Assembly (NCBI RefSeq): GCF_019397265.1
Contig: NZ_CP068985.1
Location: 1,054,001-1,118,000 of the forward strand
Length of the DNA: 64,000 nucleotides
Direction of reading: 5' to 3'
Source: Nonomuraea coxensis DSM 45129
Lineage (GTDB): Bacteria > Actinomycetota > Actinomycetes > Streptosporangiales > Streptosporangiaceae
The position numbers and the translations under genes were made by a program. A model generated the notes under the pieces. That model was not told where the DNA came from and ran no database searches. It was given only the letters and a program-made list of their open reading frames with translations. This document shows positions 42,544 through 54,683 of this stretch, in pieces (position 1 is the stretch's first letter; each line of letters starts with the position of its first letter).

Positions 42544-43427
42544 CCGGAACCGGCCTCCTCCTCGAAGAGCTCGTCCACGCTCGCGACGGTGAGCGCCTTG
42601 TCGACCCAGGCGAGCAGGAGCTCCGGGTCCTCGCAGGTGTGGATGCGTTCCCGCGCCTCCTCGGGCACGGTGAGCCCCCGCCCTTCGAGGATGCGCAGAA
42701 CGGCCTTGGCCTCCCCCTGTGCGATCCCCTGCGCGATGCCGTGGTCGACCCACTCGCGGACCAGCTTGCTTCGAGGCTCGTAGTAGGTGCCCATGGTCAT
42801 CGAGATCTCCTTGAACTTGGCGACGACGAACTCCGGCAGCACCGAGAGCACGAGGTCAGAATAACTTTTGAGCTCCTCGGGCAGGTGCTCATGCGCATCG
42901 TGGAATGTCTGCAGGACCTTGAAACCCTCCTCGGTCGGGCCGTGCACGATGGCGGAGAGAGCGGTGAGCTCCGGCTCGGCGATGGCCCTTTCGAGGTCGG
43001 TGATCATCGGAACCTGTTCAGGGCCGATGACGATCGGCCGGAGGGACCATCCCGGGTGACCCATGTCGATGGGCCGGCCGCACCTGACCGCCACCCGCGT
43101 GTCCGGGCAGAAGACGAGCAAGGTGCACGGACATTTGAGCCGAGCCCGTAGCGTGGCCAGGTAGACGGGCCAGGACCAGGTCTTCTCTTCGCGGTAGGCG
43201 CGCTGGACTTCCAGCACGATGCCGGACAGCGGCTTGCCGCCGGCCAGGACCACGACCGAGTCCGCGCGGTATTCCGTCGGAACGCAGTCGGTGAAGTCGG
43301 GGCTTTCGAGCCGGGCCTCGTCGAAGGCGGGCACCGACACGCCCATCTCGGTGAGCAGCGTGGCCACCAGCGATGGGCGGTTCCGTACTAGTTCGAGCAG
43401 GAACTCATGTTCCTGGGTGGGGGACAT
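42537..43427 (-). CDS. Rpn-like PD-(D/E)xK family protein
   Basis: 296 residues from ATG 43427; GTG 43436 is an alternative start. The N-terminal half carries a PD-(D/E)xK-like core ('YRADSVVVLAGG', then 'SGIVLEVQRAYREEKTWSWP'). The C-terminus is helical with 'GIAQGIAQGEAKAVLRILEGRGL', the tail common to Rpn/transposase-like families. These are abundant in actinobacterial genomes, and the biological role is poorly known. It converges on the Tad operon and starts inside a palindrome. AT content in its coding part is a little above its neighbours. Confidence 0.72.
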   Translation of the reverse strand: MSPTQEHEFLLELVRNRPSLVATLLTEMGVSVPAFDEARLESPDFTDCVPTEYRADSVVVLAGGKPLSGIVLEVQRAYREEKTWSWPVYLATLRARLKCPCTLLVFCPDTRVAVRCGRPIDMGHPGWSLRPIVIGPEQVPMITDLERAIAEPELTALSAIVHGPTEEGFKVLQTFHDAHEHLPEELKSYSDLVLSVLPEFVVAKFKEISMTMGTYYEPRSKLVREWVDHGIAQGIAQGEAKAVLRILEGRGLTVPEEARERIHTCEDPELLLAWVDKALTVASVDELFEEEAGSGH

Positions 43428-43433
43428 GCCGAA

Positions 43434-43449
43434 CACATTACCTAATGTG
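43434..43449. promoter_or_regulatory. 16-bp palindrome at the start of the Rpn-like gene
   Basis: CACATTA-CC-TAATGTG is a perfect inverted repeat with 7-bp arms, ending 7 bases before ATG 43427. The surrounding DNA (43434-43480) is AT-rich. It could be the promoter/operator of the gene and may indicate autoregulation. Confidence 0.4.
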
Positions 43450-43458
43450 ATTGATCCA

Positions 43459-43971
43459 TTACATGAAGTTATCCTTTCGTCCTGATTCGTGGGCGAGCAG
43501 CCATTCCTTGACCGGGACGCCGTAGTAGTAGCCGCCGTAGCCGCCCGTGCTCGGCAGGACCCGGTGGCAGGGCACGAACGGGGCGATGAGGTTCTGGGCG
43601 CAGGCGGAGCCGGCCGCGCGGGCCGCCGTACGGGGGAGGCCGGCGCGTTCGGCCAGCTCGGCGTAGGAGACGGTGGTGCCGGCCGGGACCTCGCGGAGCG
43701 CGGCGTGCAGGCGCCTGCGGGTGGGGGAGCCGGGCTGCTCGACCGGTACGTCGTCCAGGGCGCCGAGGTCGCCCGCCAGGTACGCGCGCACCGCGTCCAC
43801 GGCCGGCCCGAGGTCGTCCACCACCTCCAGCCCCTCCGCGCGCAGCTCGGGAGCGAGCCGGGCGAACATCTGCTCGGGGTCGGCCGTGAAGCCGGCCGCC
43901 ACCAGCACCTTGTCGCGGGCCAGCAGCGCGAGCGGGCCGATCGGGGTCGGGACGAGCTGTGCAGCGATCAT
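43459..43971 (-). CDS. ogt: Methylated-DNA-protein cysteine methyltransferase
   Basis: 170 residues from ATG 43971, which overlaps the preceding stop (ATGA). The active-site motif 'VPCHRVLPSTGGYGGY' includes the acceptor cysteine near residue 138, and the helix-turn-helix 'TVSYAELAERAGLPRTAARA' is in place. It removes O6-alkylguanine damage by a one-turn suicide reaction. Being coupled to an Ada-AlkA gene makes a small alkylation-repair operon. Confidence 0.94.
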   Translation of the reverse strand: MIAAQLVPTPIGPLALLARDKVLVAAGFTADPEQMFARLAPELRAEGLEVVDDLGPAVDAVRAYLAGDLGALDDVPVEQPGSPTRRRLHAALREVPAGTTVSYAELAERAGLPRTAARAAGSACAQNLIAPFVPCHRVLPSTGGYGGYYYGVPVKEWLLAHESGRKDNFM

Positions 43972-45377
43972 GATGAGCTCCAGAGGTGCAGCGCGGCGTA
44001 GGCCCGCCAGGGCCGCCACCGCTCGGTTTCGTCGTCGGCGATGCCCAGGGCGGCCATCCGCTTCCTGAGCACCAGGTCGCCCGAGGGCCAGGCGTCGGGG
44101 TCGCGCAGCGCCCGCAGCGCGACGTAGCCGGCGGTCCACGGGCCGATGCCGGGCACGTCCAGCAGCGCCGCCACGGCCTCGGCGGGGTCCTGGCCGCCGT
44201 CGAGGTCGAGGTGGCCCTCGGTGATCCGGGCGGCCAGCTCCTTGAGTGTGGTGATGCGGCGGCCGGTGAGGCCCAGCCCGGTGAGGTCGGTCTCCAGCAG
44301 GTGCTCCGGGGTGGGGAAGAGGCCGCCGGGCGCGGCGGCGCGGGCGACGATGCGGCCGAGCAGCGTACGGGCCCCGGCCACGGAGACCTGCTGCCCCACG
44401 ACCGCCCGCACGGCCAGCTCGAACCCGTCGAACGTCCCCGGCACCCGCAGCCCCGGCCGGGCCGCGACCAGCGGCCCGAGCGAGGTCCGGCCGAGCGCCT
44501 CGGAGATCGCCTCGGGGTCGGCGTCGAGGTCGAGCAGCCGGCGGCAGCGGGCCACGACGCGGGCGAGCTGCCGCGTGTCGGCCACCGCCACATCGAGCGC
44601 GACGTGGCCGGGCCTGGGCGTGAGCGTGATCGTCCCGCCGGGGACGGCCCGCGCGTACGAGGTCCGGTCCGCGCTCTCCAGCCCCGGGATCGCCCGGGCG
44701 GCGAGGAACGCGAGGACCGCGTCCACGTCGTACGGCTCCCGCCGGTGCAGCCGCAGCCGCAGCGGCGCGGCGGCCCCGGCGGCGTCCGGCACGGCGGCCG
44801 GCCGGCCTCCGGCCGTGGCGCGCAGCTCGCTGGGCGTGAACCCGTACGTCTCCCGCATCGTCGCGTTGAACTGCCGCACGCTGCCGAACCCGGCCGCGAA
44901 CGCCACGTCCGTGATCGGCAGCGCGGTCTCCGTCAGCAGCTGCTTGGCCAGCAGCAGCCGCTTCGTCCGCGCCACCGCCAGCGGTCCCGCCCCCAGCTCG
45001 GCCACGAACAGCCGGTGCAGGTGCCGCTCGGTGATGTGCAGCCGCCTGGCCAGCCCGGCGACGCCCTGCTCGTCGGCCGCGCCGTCGTCGATGAGCCGCA
45101 GCGCCCGGCCCACGAGGTCGCCCCGCAGGTCCCAGCCGGGATCGCCGGGCGACAGCTCAGGACGGCAGCGCTTGCACGGCCGGAACCCGGCCGCCTCGGC
45201 CGAGGCCGCGTGCCGGTAGAAACGTACGTTCCTGGACGCGGGCGTACGCGCCGGGCAGATCGGCCGGCAGTAGATGCGCGTCGTCGTCACCGCCGTGTAG
45301 AAGCGCCCGTCGAACCGGGCGTCCCTGGCGGAGACGGCCCGGTAACAGGAGTCGAAGTCCAGCTCCAGTGGAGACAT
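43968..45377 (-). CDS. alkA: Ada-type sensor fused to AlkA 3-methyladenine glycosylase
   Basis: 469 residues. The N-terminal Ada zinc domain has Cys37, Cys41, Cys68 and Cys71 ('IYCRPICPAR', 'RPCKRCRPE'), Cys37 being the phosphotriester acceptor. An AraC-type helix-turn-helix follows (about 90-170; 'LHRLFVAELGAGPLAVART'). The rest is AlkA with the helix-hairpin-helix 'VPGIGPWTAGYVALR' and the catalytic Asp in 'SGDLVLRK'. It senses methyl phosphotriesters, activates transcription and excises alkylated bases. It heads the operon with ogt. Confidence 0.94.
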   Translation of the reverse strand: MSPLELDFDSCYRAVSARDARFDGRFYTAVTTTRIYCRPICPARTPASRNVRFYRHAASAEAAGFRPCKRCRPELSPGDPGWDLRGDLVGRALRLIDDGAADEQGVAGLARRLHITERHLHRLFVAELGAGPLAVARTKRLLLAKQLLTETALPITDVAFAAGFGSVRQFNATMRETYGFTPSELRATAGGRPAAVPDAAGAAAPLRLRLHRREPYDVDAVLAFLAARAIPGLESADRTSYARAVPGGTITLTPRPGHVALDVAVADTRQLARVVARCRRLLDLDADPEAISEALGRTSLGPLVAARPGLRVPGTFDGFELAVRAVVGQQVSVAGARTLLGRIVARAAAPGGLFPTPEHLLETDLTGLGLTGRRITTLKELAARITEGHLDLDGGQDPAEAVAALLDVPGIGPWTAGYVALRALRDPDAWPSGDLVLRKRMAALGIADDETERWRPWRAYAALHLWSSS

Positions 45378-45447
45378 ACTTCGACGGTACGCGCTGCCAG
45401 GAGGCGGCGACCGGCGGTTTTCGGACCTGATCGTCCGCGACGTGGAG

Positions 45448-46386
45448 CTACTTGGAGGAGACGCCGACCCCCAGGTCGAACTCCCGGTAGACGCGCGCCC
45501 AGAACCCGTCGCGCAGCCACACCCGCGCCTCGGGGAAGGGCCGCAGCGAGTGCCCGAGCTCCTTCTCGGCCTCGATCAGCAGCTCGGTGTCGATGACGGT
45601 CGGCAGGATCGGCCCCGGCAGCAGGTCGCGGATGTTGTCCCGGCCGCGGGTGAGGATCCACTTCTGGGCGACGTGCTCGCCGACGTCCTCGACGCGCGGG
45701 CGGCTCGGGCCGAGCTTGGCGACCTGTCCGGGCTTGGCGTGCGGTTTGACCGGCGCGCGGCCGGCGAAGACCTGGGCGGGCGACGGCGTGACCGGCGGGG
45801 CGACCGCCACGGGCTGCGGAGCACGGCTGAAAAAGGGCCTCAGGAAATCAGCGGAGATCACTTCGACGGTGTCGGACTCCCACACCAGGCGTTCGGCCTG
45901 GTTGGTGCCGTATGGGGGCTCGACCCCCCACAGGTGGATGCGGACGCCGTACGCCTGCGCCGCCTCCACCGCCGGGACCATGTCCTCGTCGCCGGCCAGC
46001 AGGATGGTGTCGGTGACCGCGTGGTGCCTGGCCAGCGCCTCCAGATCGCTCCTGATCTGGGCGTCCACGCCTTTCTGCTGGCCACGGGCGTTGAGGTTGC
46101 CAAGCCGTACCTTCACCCAGGGGAGCTGGGCGATGACCCGCTGATCGACGGTGGGCACCCGGTCGCGGGCGGCGTCATACCAATAGATCCGCAAGAGTTC
46201 GCCAGAAATACGTTCCTCTGCATGTTTCTGCAGACTCTGGATGAGCTCATCTGCGGCCACCCGATATTCCTTGCGTTCCTTCGCGCCCAGCAGCACTTCA
46301 CCGGCCGCCGCGTAGAGATAACCGACATCCACCAGGACTGCGTACTTGGCTGCCACAGGATGCGGCATGAGGTCTGGGATGGCCAT
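45448..46386 (-). CDS. NYN-domain (LabA/DUF88-like) predicted RNase
   Basis: 312 residues. The NYN PIN-like core fills residues 12-185 with acidic residues in 'YAVLVDVGYLY', 'KGVDAQIRSDLEAL' and 'LLAGDEDMVPAV', the set expected to bind metal. A proline-rich linker leads to a C-terminal domain ('RLWLRD'-type, 'LRPFPEARVWLRDGFW'). The family is thought to act on RNA; the target is unknown. Its 107-bp upstream region is AT-rich and should hold the promoter. Confidence 0.82.
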   Translation of the reverse strand: MAIPDLMPHPVAAKYAVLVDVGYLYAAAGEVLLGAKERKEYRVAADELIQSLQKHAEERISGELLRIYWYDAARDRVPTVDQRVIAQLPWVKVRLGNLNARGQQKGVDAQIRSDLEALARHHAVTDTILLAGDEDMVPAVEAAQAYGVRIHLWGVEPPYGTNQAERLVWESDTVEVISADFLRPFFSRAPQPVAVAPPVTPSPAQVFAGRAPVKPHAKPGQVAKLGPSRPRVEDVGEHVAQKWILTRGRDNIRDLLPGPILPTVIDTELLIEAEKELGHSLRPFPEARVWLRDGFWARVYREFDLGVGVSSK

Positions 46387-46493
46387 GTCGTCCTCCAGGC
46401 CGCGGTGTTAGTTGATCGGCTGACTATATACGCCTACTTTCTCTAGATAGTCCCAACTCCCGGGGAACTTGACACCCGATTCCCAGGATCTAT

Positions 46494-46706
46494 CTAGGGC
46501 AGGGCGCTCATCCGCCATGCCGACTTCCCTGGGACGACAGGCTTACGCATCCCTCTAGCTGGGTTTCGCCATGTTTGGGGCGGGGGCTGGGAAGCGGGCT
46601 CCGGTGGGGCCTGCCGGGTGGCCAGCGCGACCACCAGGGCGGCGAGCTCCTCGGGCGTGGCGTCGCCGCGGACGACGCGCAGCGCGGGTGCCGGTCGCGG
46701 GGTCAC
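46494..46706 (-). CDS. accE: Acyl-CoA carboxylase epsilon subunit
   Basis: 70 residues from GTG 46706, overlapping the beta-chain stop as GTGA. The start '[19 protein letters not shown]' and the end '[19 protein letters not shown]' are the hallmark of the small epsilon subunit of actinobacterial carboxylases, which stabilises the alpha-beta complex and raises activity. It is easily missed because a longer shadow frame covers it. Confidence 0.92.
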   Translation of the reverse strand: MTPRPAPALRVVRGDATPEELAALVVALATRQAPPEPASQPPPQTWRNPARGMRKPVVPGKSAWRMSALP

Positions 46707-48301
46707 AGCGGGATGTTCCCGTGCTTCTTGGGCGGGAGCGTGGCGCGCTTGTTGTGGAGGGCGCGCAACGCCCGGACGACCTGCGGGCGGGTTTCGGACG
46801 GCCGGATCACCGCGTCCACGTAGCCGCGTTCGGCGGCGATGTACGGATTGGCCAGCGTGTCCTCGTACTCGGTGACGAGCCTGGCGCGCTGGGCGTCGGG
46901 GTCCTCGGCGGCGGCGAGCTCGCGCCGGTAGAGGATGTTGACCGCGCCCTGCGCGCCCATGACCGCGATCTGCGCGGTGGGCCAGGCGAGGTTGACGTCC
47001 GCGCCGAGGTGTTTGGAGCCCATGACGTCGTACGCGCCGCCGTACGCCTTCCGGGTGATCACCGTGACCAGCGGGACGGTGGCCTCGGCGTACGCGTAGA
47101 GCAGCTTGGCGCCGCGCCGGATGATTCCGTTCCATTCCTGATCGGTGCCGGGCAGGAAACCCGGGACATCGACAAAAGTCAGGATAGGAATATTAAACGC
47201 ATCACATGTTCGAATAAAGCGGGCTGCCTTCTCGGATGCGTTGATATCCAGACACCCCGCGAAATGCATGGGCTGGTTGGCCACCACACCCACCGGCCGG
47301 CCGTCCACCCGGCCGTAGCCGACCACGATGTTCGGCGCGAACCGCCCGTGAACCTCCAGGAACTCCCCGTCGTCCAGCACCCGCTCGATCACCCGGTGCA
47401 TGTCGTACGGCTGGTTGGGCGCGTCGGGGATCAGCTCGTCCAGCTCGGGATCGGGATCGAGGTCCGCGGCGGCCGGCTGGGCCGGGGGCTCGTCCAGGTT
47501 GTTCGACGGCAGGTACGACAGCAGCGCCCGCACGTAGTCGAGCGCGTCGTCCTCGTCGGCCGCCTGGTAGTGGGCCACGCCCGACCGCGTGTTGTGCGCG
47601 TGCGCCCCGCCGAGCTCCTCGAACGTCACCTCCTCGCCCGTCACCGTCTTGATCACGTCGGGCCCCGTGATGAACATGTGCGACGTCTGGTCCACCATCA
47701 CCACGAAGTCGGTCAGCGCGGGGGAGTAGACGTGCCCGCCGGCCGCCGCGCCCATGATGAGCGAGATCTGCGGGATCACGCCCGAGGCGTGCACGTTGCG
47801 CTTGAAGATCTCGGCGTACAGGCCGAGCGCGACCACGCCCTCCTGGATCCGCGCGCCGCCGCCCTCGTTGATGCCGATGATCGGGCAGCCCGTCTTGAGC
47901 GCCAGGTCGAGAACCTTGACGATCTTCTCGCCGTAGACCTCGCCGAGCGAGCCGCCGAAGACCGTCACATCCTGGGAGAACACGCAGACCTGCCGGCCGT
48001 CGACCGTGCCGTGCCCGGTGATCACGCCGTCCCCGTACGGCCGCCGCTGGTCCAGGCCGAACATCGTCGAGCGGTGCCGGGCGAAGGCGTCGAACTCCAC
48101 GAACGAGCCCTCGTCCAGCAGCGCCAGCACCCGCTCCCTGGCGGTCATCTTGCCCTTGGCGTGCTGCTTGTCGACGGCGGCTGCCGACCCGGCGTGCACC
48201 GCCTCGTCCAGCCGGCGCTCCAGGTCGGCGATCTTCCCGGCGGTCGTATGGATATCCGGCTTGTCCGGCTGCTCCCGTGGTGACTCGGCGGCTGCGCTCA
48301 T
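46703..48301 (-). CDS. pccB: Acyl-CoA carboxylase beta chain (propionyl-CoA type)
   Basis: 532 residues from ATG 48301; AGGAGG is 16 bases upstream, rather far. Two crotonase-like halves are visible: '[16 protein letters not shown]' in the first and '[18 protein letters not shown]' with '[17 protein letters not shown]' in the second. It transfers carboxyl from biotin to propionyl-CoA or acetyl-CoA. The Asp in 'GAYDVM', at the place that sets substrate choice in this family, favours propionyl-CoA by my recollection. It is followed by the coupled epsilon subunit; the alpha chain is at the left of the window. Confidence 0.93.
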   Translation of the reverse strand: MSAAAESPREQPDKPDIHTTAGKIADLERRLDEAVHAGSAAAVDKQHAKGKMTARERVLALLDEGSFVEFDAFARHRSTMFGLDQRRPYGDGVITGHGTVDGRQVCVFSQDVTVFGGSLGEVYGEKIVKVLDLALKTGCPIIGINEGGGARIQEGVVALGLYAEIFKRNVHASGVIPQISLIMGAAAGGHVYSPALTDFVVMVDQTSHMFITGPDVIKTVTGEEVTFEELGGAHAHNTRSGVAHYQAADEDDALDYVRALLSYLPSNNLDEPPAQPAAADLDPDPELDELIPDAPNQPYDMHRVIERVLDDGEFLEVHGRFAPNIVVGYGRVDGRPVGVVANQPMHFAGCLDINASEKAARFIRTCDAFNIPILTFVDVPGFLPGTDQEWNGIIRRGAKLLYAYAEATVPLVTVITRKAYGGAYDVMGSKHLGADVNLAWPTAQIAVMGAQGAVNILYRRELAAAEDPDAQRARLVTEYEDTLANPYIAAERGYVDAVIRPSETRPQVVRALRALHNKRATLPPKKHGNIPL

Positions 48302-48337
48302 GCGCGCAAGGCTAGTACCTCCTCCTAGAGTGGATCC

Positions 48338-49192
48338 ATGACGGATGCCGTACGCACTCACGGCCTGTTCAAGAGGTACGGGCAGCAGATCGCGGTGGCG
48401 GGGGTCGACCTCGTCGTCCCGGCCGGCAGTTTCGCGGGCCTGGTCGGACCCAACGGCGCGGGCAAGACCACCACCCTCAGCATGATCACCGGGCTGCTCC
48501 GCCCCGACGGCGGCACGGCCGAGATCGACGGCTTCCACGTCTGGCGCGACCCCGTCGAGGTCAAGGCCCGCATCGGGGTGCTGCCCGAGGGGCTGCGGCT
48601 GTTCGAGCGGCTGTCCGGGCGCGAGCTGCTGATCTACTCCGGGCGGCTGCGCGGCCTCCCCAAGGCCGAGGTCGAGCGCCGGGCCGAGGAACTGCTCGAC
48701 GTGATGGACCTCACCGGGGCCGCGGACAAGCTCGTCGTCGACTACTCCACCGGCATGCGCAAGAAGATCGGGCTGGCCTCGGCGCTGCTGCACAACCCGT
48801 CGGTGCTGTTCCTGGACGAGCCGTTCGAGGGCGTCGACCCGGTCAGCGCCAACACGCTCACCGAGGTGCTGCGCGGCTTCACGGCCTCCGGCTCCACCGT
48901 CATCTTCTCCAGCCACGTGATGGACCTCGTCGAGCGGCTGTGCGACTGGGTGTCGGTGATGAACCAGGGGCACATCGTGGCGCAGGGGCCGCTGGAGCGG
49001 GTCCGCGACGGGCGGCGGCTCAACGAGGCGTTCCTGGAGCTGGTCGGCGGCACCGGGCACGCCCACGGCGGCGCCCTGACCTGGCTCGGCGCCAAGGCCC
49101 GCCCCCCGGAACCGGCCCCCGCCCCCGCGCCTGAGCCCGCTCCCGTCCCTGAGCCCGCTCCCGTCCGCGAGTCCGGGAAGGACGCGCCGTGA
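48338..49192 (+). CDS. ABC transporter ATP-binding protein
   Basis: 284 residues. Walker A '[13 protein letters not shown]' (about 36-48), signature '[15 protein letters not shown]', Walker B '[13 protein letters not shown]' and the His switch 'FSSHVMD' are all present. The tail is a Pro/Ala/Glu-rich extension (about 250-284). It resembles the EcfA/CcmA-like ATPases of exporters. It is coupled (GTGA) to the permease that follows. The 36-bp gap to the divergent pccB is very short, so promoters must overlap or be leaderless. Confidence 0.9.
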   Translation: MTDAVRTHGLFKRYGQQIAVAGVDLVVPAGSFAGLVGPNGAGKTTTLSMITGLLRPDGGTAEIDGFHVWRDPVEVKARIGVLPEGLRLFERLSGRELLIYSGRLRGLPKAEVERRAEELLDVMDLTGAADKLVVDYSTGMRKKIGLASALLHNPSVLFLDEPFEGVDPVSANTLTEVLRGFTASGSTVIFSSHVMDLVERLCDWVSVMNQGHIVAQGPLERVRDGRRLNEAFLELVGGTGHAHGGALTWLGAKARPPEPAPAPAPEPAPVPEPAPVRESGKDAP

Positions 49193-50757
49193 GCACGGTG
49201 GCGCTCTTCGCGCGGCTGAAGCTGCGCCTGCTCGCCGGCAACCTGCGCGGCGACCTCCAGCGCAAGCTCGGCTTCCTGCTCACCACCGTGGTCGCGCTCG
49301 GCACGGCCGTGCTCGGCTTCCTCCTGATGAGCCTGCTGCGGCTCGCGCCCCGCGACCTCGCCGTCGAGCTGGTGATCGTCGCCTTCGCGCTGTTCCTGCT
49401 CGCCTGGATGATCGTGCCGCTGCTGGCCTTCGGCCTGGACGACACGCTCGACCCGGCCAAGCTCGCGCTGTTCCCGCTGCCCGCGCGCCGCCTCGCGGTC
49501 GGCATGTTCACCGCGTCCGTGACCGGCGTGTGGCCGCTCGCGATGCTCGCCGTCACCGCCGGCGCGCTCATCGCGCTGCCGGCCGGGATCGGCGGCGTGC
49601 TGCTCGGCGTGCCCGCCGTGCTGCTGCAGTTCGCGCTCTGCGTGGTGACCTCGCGCCTGATCACGACGGCGCTGTCCAGCGGGCTCCGCACCCGGCGCGG
49701 CCGGGACGTGCTGGCCGTGGCCGCCCTCTTCGTCGTGCTGCTCGCGCAGCTCCCCAACCTGCTGATCAACCGGGGGTTCGGCGACCCGGCGGCGCTGCTG
49801 CACGGGCTGGCCGGCGTGCTCCGCTGGACCCCGCCCGGCATGGCGGCGCACGCGATCGCCGACGGCGGCCTGGCCGGCCTGGCCGAGCTGGCGTTCCTGG
49901 CGCTGCTCACGGCGGCGATCGGCTGGCTGTGGATCAAGGCGCTGAGCCGGGCGCTGGTGACGCCGGACGTCTCCACGCAGGCGGCGTCGGTGCGCAAGGA
50001 CAGCGGCTGGATCGACCGGGTGCTGCCCGACGGGCCGCTCGCCGCCGTCGTGGGCAAGGAGCTGAAGTACATCAGGCGTGAGCCGCGGTTCCGCGTGGGC
50101 TGGTTCAGCGCGGTCGTCGTCACGCTCGTGCTGTCGTTCTCGCTGGGCCGCACCGCCGGTGAGGGCGGGCCGGGCCCGGCGCTGCCGATCGTCATCACCG
50201 CCTTCGGCGCGCTGATGATCGCTCTCCAGTCGGGCAACACGTTCGGCTTCGACGGCCGCTCGCTCTGGATGAACGCCGTGACGTTCGGCTCCGAACGCGG
50301 GCTCGGCACCGACCTCGCCGGCCGCCACCTCGCCAACGCGCTCATCGCGACGCCGCTGCTGGCCGTGATCGCGGCCGCCACCGGGCTGTTCACCGGGCAT
50401 CCCGGCTCGATCCTGCCCGCGATGCTGGCCGGGTGGGGCGCGCTCGGCATCGGGCTCGGCGTCGGGTCGGTGACCAGCGTGGTGCTGCCGTACGGGGTGC
50501 CCGAGCGGATGAACGCCTTCAGCAGCGCCGCCCCCGGCCAGGGCGGGCAGGCGTTCGCGTCGTCGATGGGGGCGATGGCCGGCATCGCGCTGCTGTCGCT
50601 GCCGTTCCTGGTGCCGCTGGCGTTCGGGCTGCTGTGGGTGAGCGTGGCGGCCCCCTTCTACGGGCTCCTCGTCGAGGTCCTCGGCCGCCGCCTCGCGGCG
50701 CGGATCGGCTTCGCCCGCCTGCCGGAGCTGATGGCGGCCGTCGCGAAGGCGTCCTGA
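49189..50757 (+). CDS. ABC transporter permease
   Basis: 522 residues from GTG 49189. About ten to twelve hydrophobic helices cover the length, with a cytosolic loop near 260-285 ('[20 protein letters not shown]'). It has no solute-binding partner nearby, so with the preceding ATPase it should be an exporter; the substrate is unknown. Confidence 0.85.
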   Translation: MSTVALFARLKLRLLAGNLRGDLQRKLGFLLTTVVALGTAVLGFLLMSLLRLAPRDLAVELVIVAFALFLLAWMIVPLLAFGLDDTLDPAKLALFPLPARRLAVGMFTASVTGVWPLAMLAVTAGALIALPAGIGGVLLGVPAVLLQFALCVVTSRLITTALSSGLRTRRGRDVLAVAALFVVLLAQLPNLLINRGFGDPAALLHGLAGVLRWTPPGMAAHAIADGGLAGLAELAFLALLTAAIGWLWIKALSRALVTPDVSTQAASVRKDSGWIDRVLPDGPLAAVVGKELKYIRREPRFRVGWFSAVVVTLVLSFSLGRTAGEGGPGPALPIVITAFGALMIALQSGNTFGFDGRSLWMNAVTFGSERGLGTDLAGRHLANALIATPLLAVIAAATGLFTGHPGSILPAMLAGWGALGIGLGVGSVTSVVLPYGVPERMNAFSSAAPGQGGQAFASSMGAMAGIALLSLPFLVPLAFGLLWVSVAAPFYGLLVEVLGRRLAARIGFARLPELMAAVAKAS

Positions 50758-50812
50758 CCAGTGGTCTAGTCCAATAAGTGAGACCGGTCTACGGCCGGGA
50801 AAACCGACTCGC

Positions 50813-50818
50813 TACCCT
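50813..50818 (+). promoter_or_regulatory. -10-like box just before ppc
   Basis: TACCCT sits 7 bases before ATG 50826, the spacing for a leaderless transcript; no ribosome site is visible. A -35 box is not clear. Confidence 0.35.
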
Positions 50819-50825
50819 TCGAAGC

Positions 50826-53447
<2,622 letters not shown>

Positions 53448-53542
53448 ACGCCATGGGTTCCCCTCCCGTGGGGGCGACGATAGGGCTGCGTGGCCGGGCG
53501 GGGAGGGAGCCTGTGGTGCCCTCTCGGTGACTGTCCGGTTAC

Positions 53543-54627
53543 TCAGCCGGCCATGCCGGTGAAGAACGCGACGATGTCCGAGGTGAGCGGCTCGGTGGCG
53601 GTGTGGGCGGTGTAGTGGCCGCGGGCCGGGGCGGGGAGCGTACGCCAGGAGACGATGCGGCTGTGGTCGCGGTCGGCGAAGCGGCGGATCGACTTGAAGT
53701 CGCCCTCGGCCATGGCCAGCGCGAGCGGCACCGTCGTCGGCTCCTTCGGCTGCTCCATGCGGGCGTTCTCCCAGTACAGCCGCAGGGCGGAGCCGGCGGT
53801 GCCGGTGAGCCAGTGGACGGCGGCGTTGGCGAGCACGAAGTCGTCGTCCAGGTCCTCGTCGAAGAGCTGGGTCAGCCAGCCGACGAGCCCGGCGGGGGAG
53901 TCGGCGAGGGCGTGGGCGAGGGTCTGCGGCTGCTGGGACTGCAGGACGTTGAAGGCGCCCTTCTCCTTCCAGAACCAGTCGAGCACGGCGAGCCCCGCCT
54001 GCTCCTCCTCGCTCAGCCCGGCGAACTCGGCCGGGTCGCCGGAGGGGAAGGAGTAGACCTGCGTCACGTGCACGCCCACCACGCGCTCGGGGGCGAGCCT
54101 GCCGACCTCGGGGGAGATCATGGAGCCGGCGTCGTTGCCGACCGCGCCGAAGCGGTCGTAGCCGAGCCGGGACATCAGCTCGGTCCAGGCGCGGGCGATG
54201 CGCTGGTTGTCCCAGCCGAGTTCCTGGGTCGGGCCGGAGAAGCCGTAGCCGGGCAGGGAGGGGATGACCAGGTGGAAGTGGCGCGACAGGGGCTCGATCG
54301 CGTCGAGGTACTCGACGATCGAGCCGGGCCAGCCGTGGGTGAGCAGGAGCGGCAGGGCGTCGGGGTCGGCCGCGCGGACGTGCAGGAAGTGGATGTTCTG
54401 GCCGTCGATCTCGGTCGTGAACTGGGGGTGGGCGTTCAGCCGGTCCTCCAGCGCGCGCCAGTCGAACCCGTCGCGCCAGCGGGTGACCAGGCGCCCACCC
54501 GCTCGACGGTCACGCCCTGGTCGGCGCCGGGGATCTCGTCGGTGAAGCGGGTGAGGGCGAGGCGGGCCTGGAGGTCGTCGAGGTCGGCCTGCGGGACGGC
54601 GACGCGGAAGGGGGTGATGGTCGTCAT
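53543..54627 (-). pseudogene. Epoxide hydrolase (EHN + alpha/beta hydrolase) broken by a frameshift
   Basis: The N-terminal EHN piece ('TPFRVAVPQADLDDLQARLA', then 'TRFTDEIPGADQGVTVERV') starts at ATG 54627 with AGAGGA upstream. The remainder ('RLVTRWRDGFDWRALEDRLN' onward, with HGWPGS, the nucleophile region 'GNDAGSMIS' and the late His region 'ARGHYTAH') is in another frame. The switch falls near 54488-54496, where one missing base would restore V-x-R-L-V-T. No other defect is seen. It may be a recent mutation or a sequencing error. If intact it would be about 360 residues and hydrolyse an epoxide. Confidence 0.8.
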
Positions 54628-54650
54628 GACGGGATCCTCTCGGAACGGTT

Positions 54651-54676
54651 CGTTCTGTTCCAATAGTACCAGAACG
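54651..54676. promoter_or_regulatory. Inverted-repeat operator overlapping a promoter
   Basis: CGTTCTG (54651-54657) and CAGAACG (54670-54676) form a perfect 7-bp inverted repeat with a 12-base spacer. On the minus strand the spacer contains TACTAT, a good -10 box, 20-30 bases before the epoxide hydrolase start. Partial extra copies (GGAACGG) flank it. The pattern is that of a TetR-family operator; no TetR gene is next to it in this window. Confidence 0.5.
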
Positions 54677-54683
54677 GAACGCT

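Noticed and set aside
46443..46496. CTAGATAG ... CTATCTAG inverted repeat upstream of the NYN gene
   Set aside because: Only 8 bp, AT-rich, and one arm lies over the stop of the epsilon subunit gene; not strong enough to call an operator.
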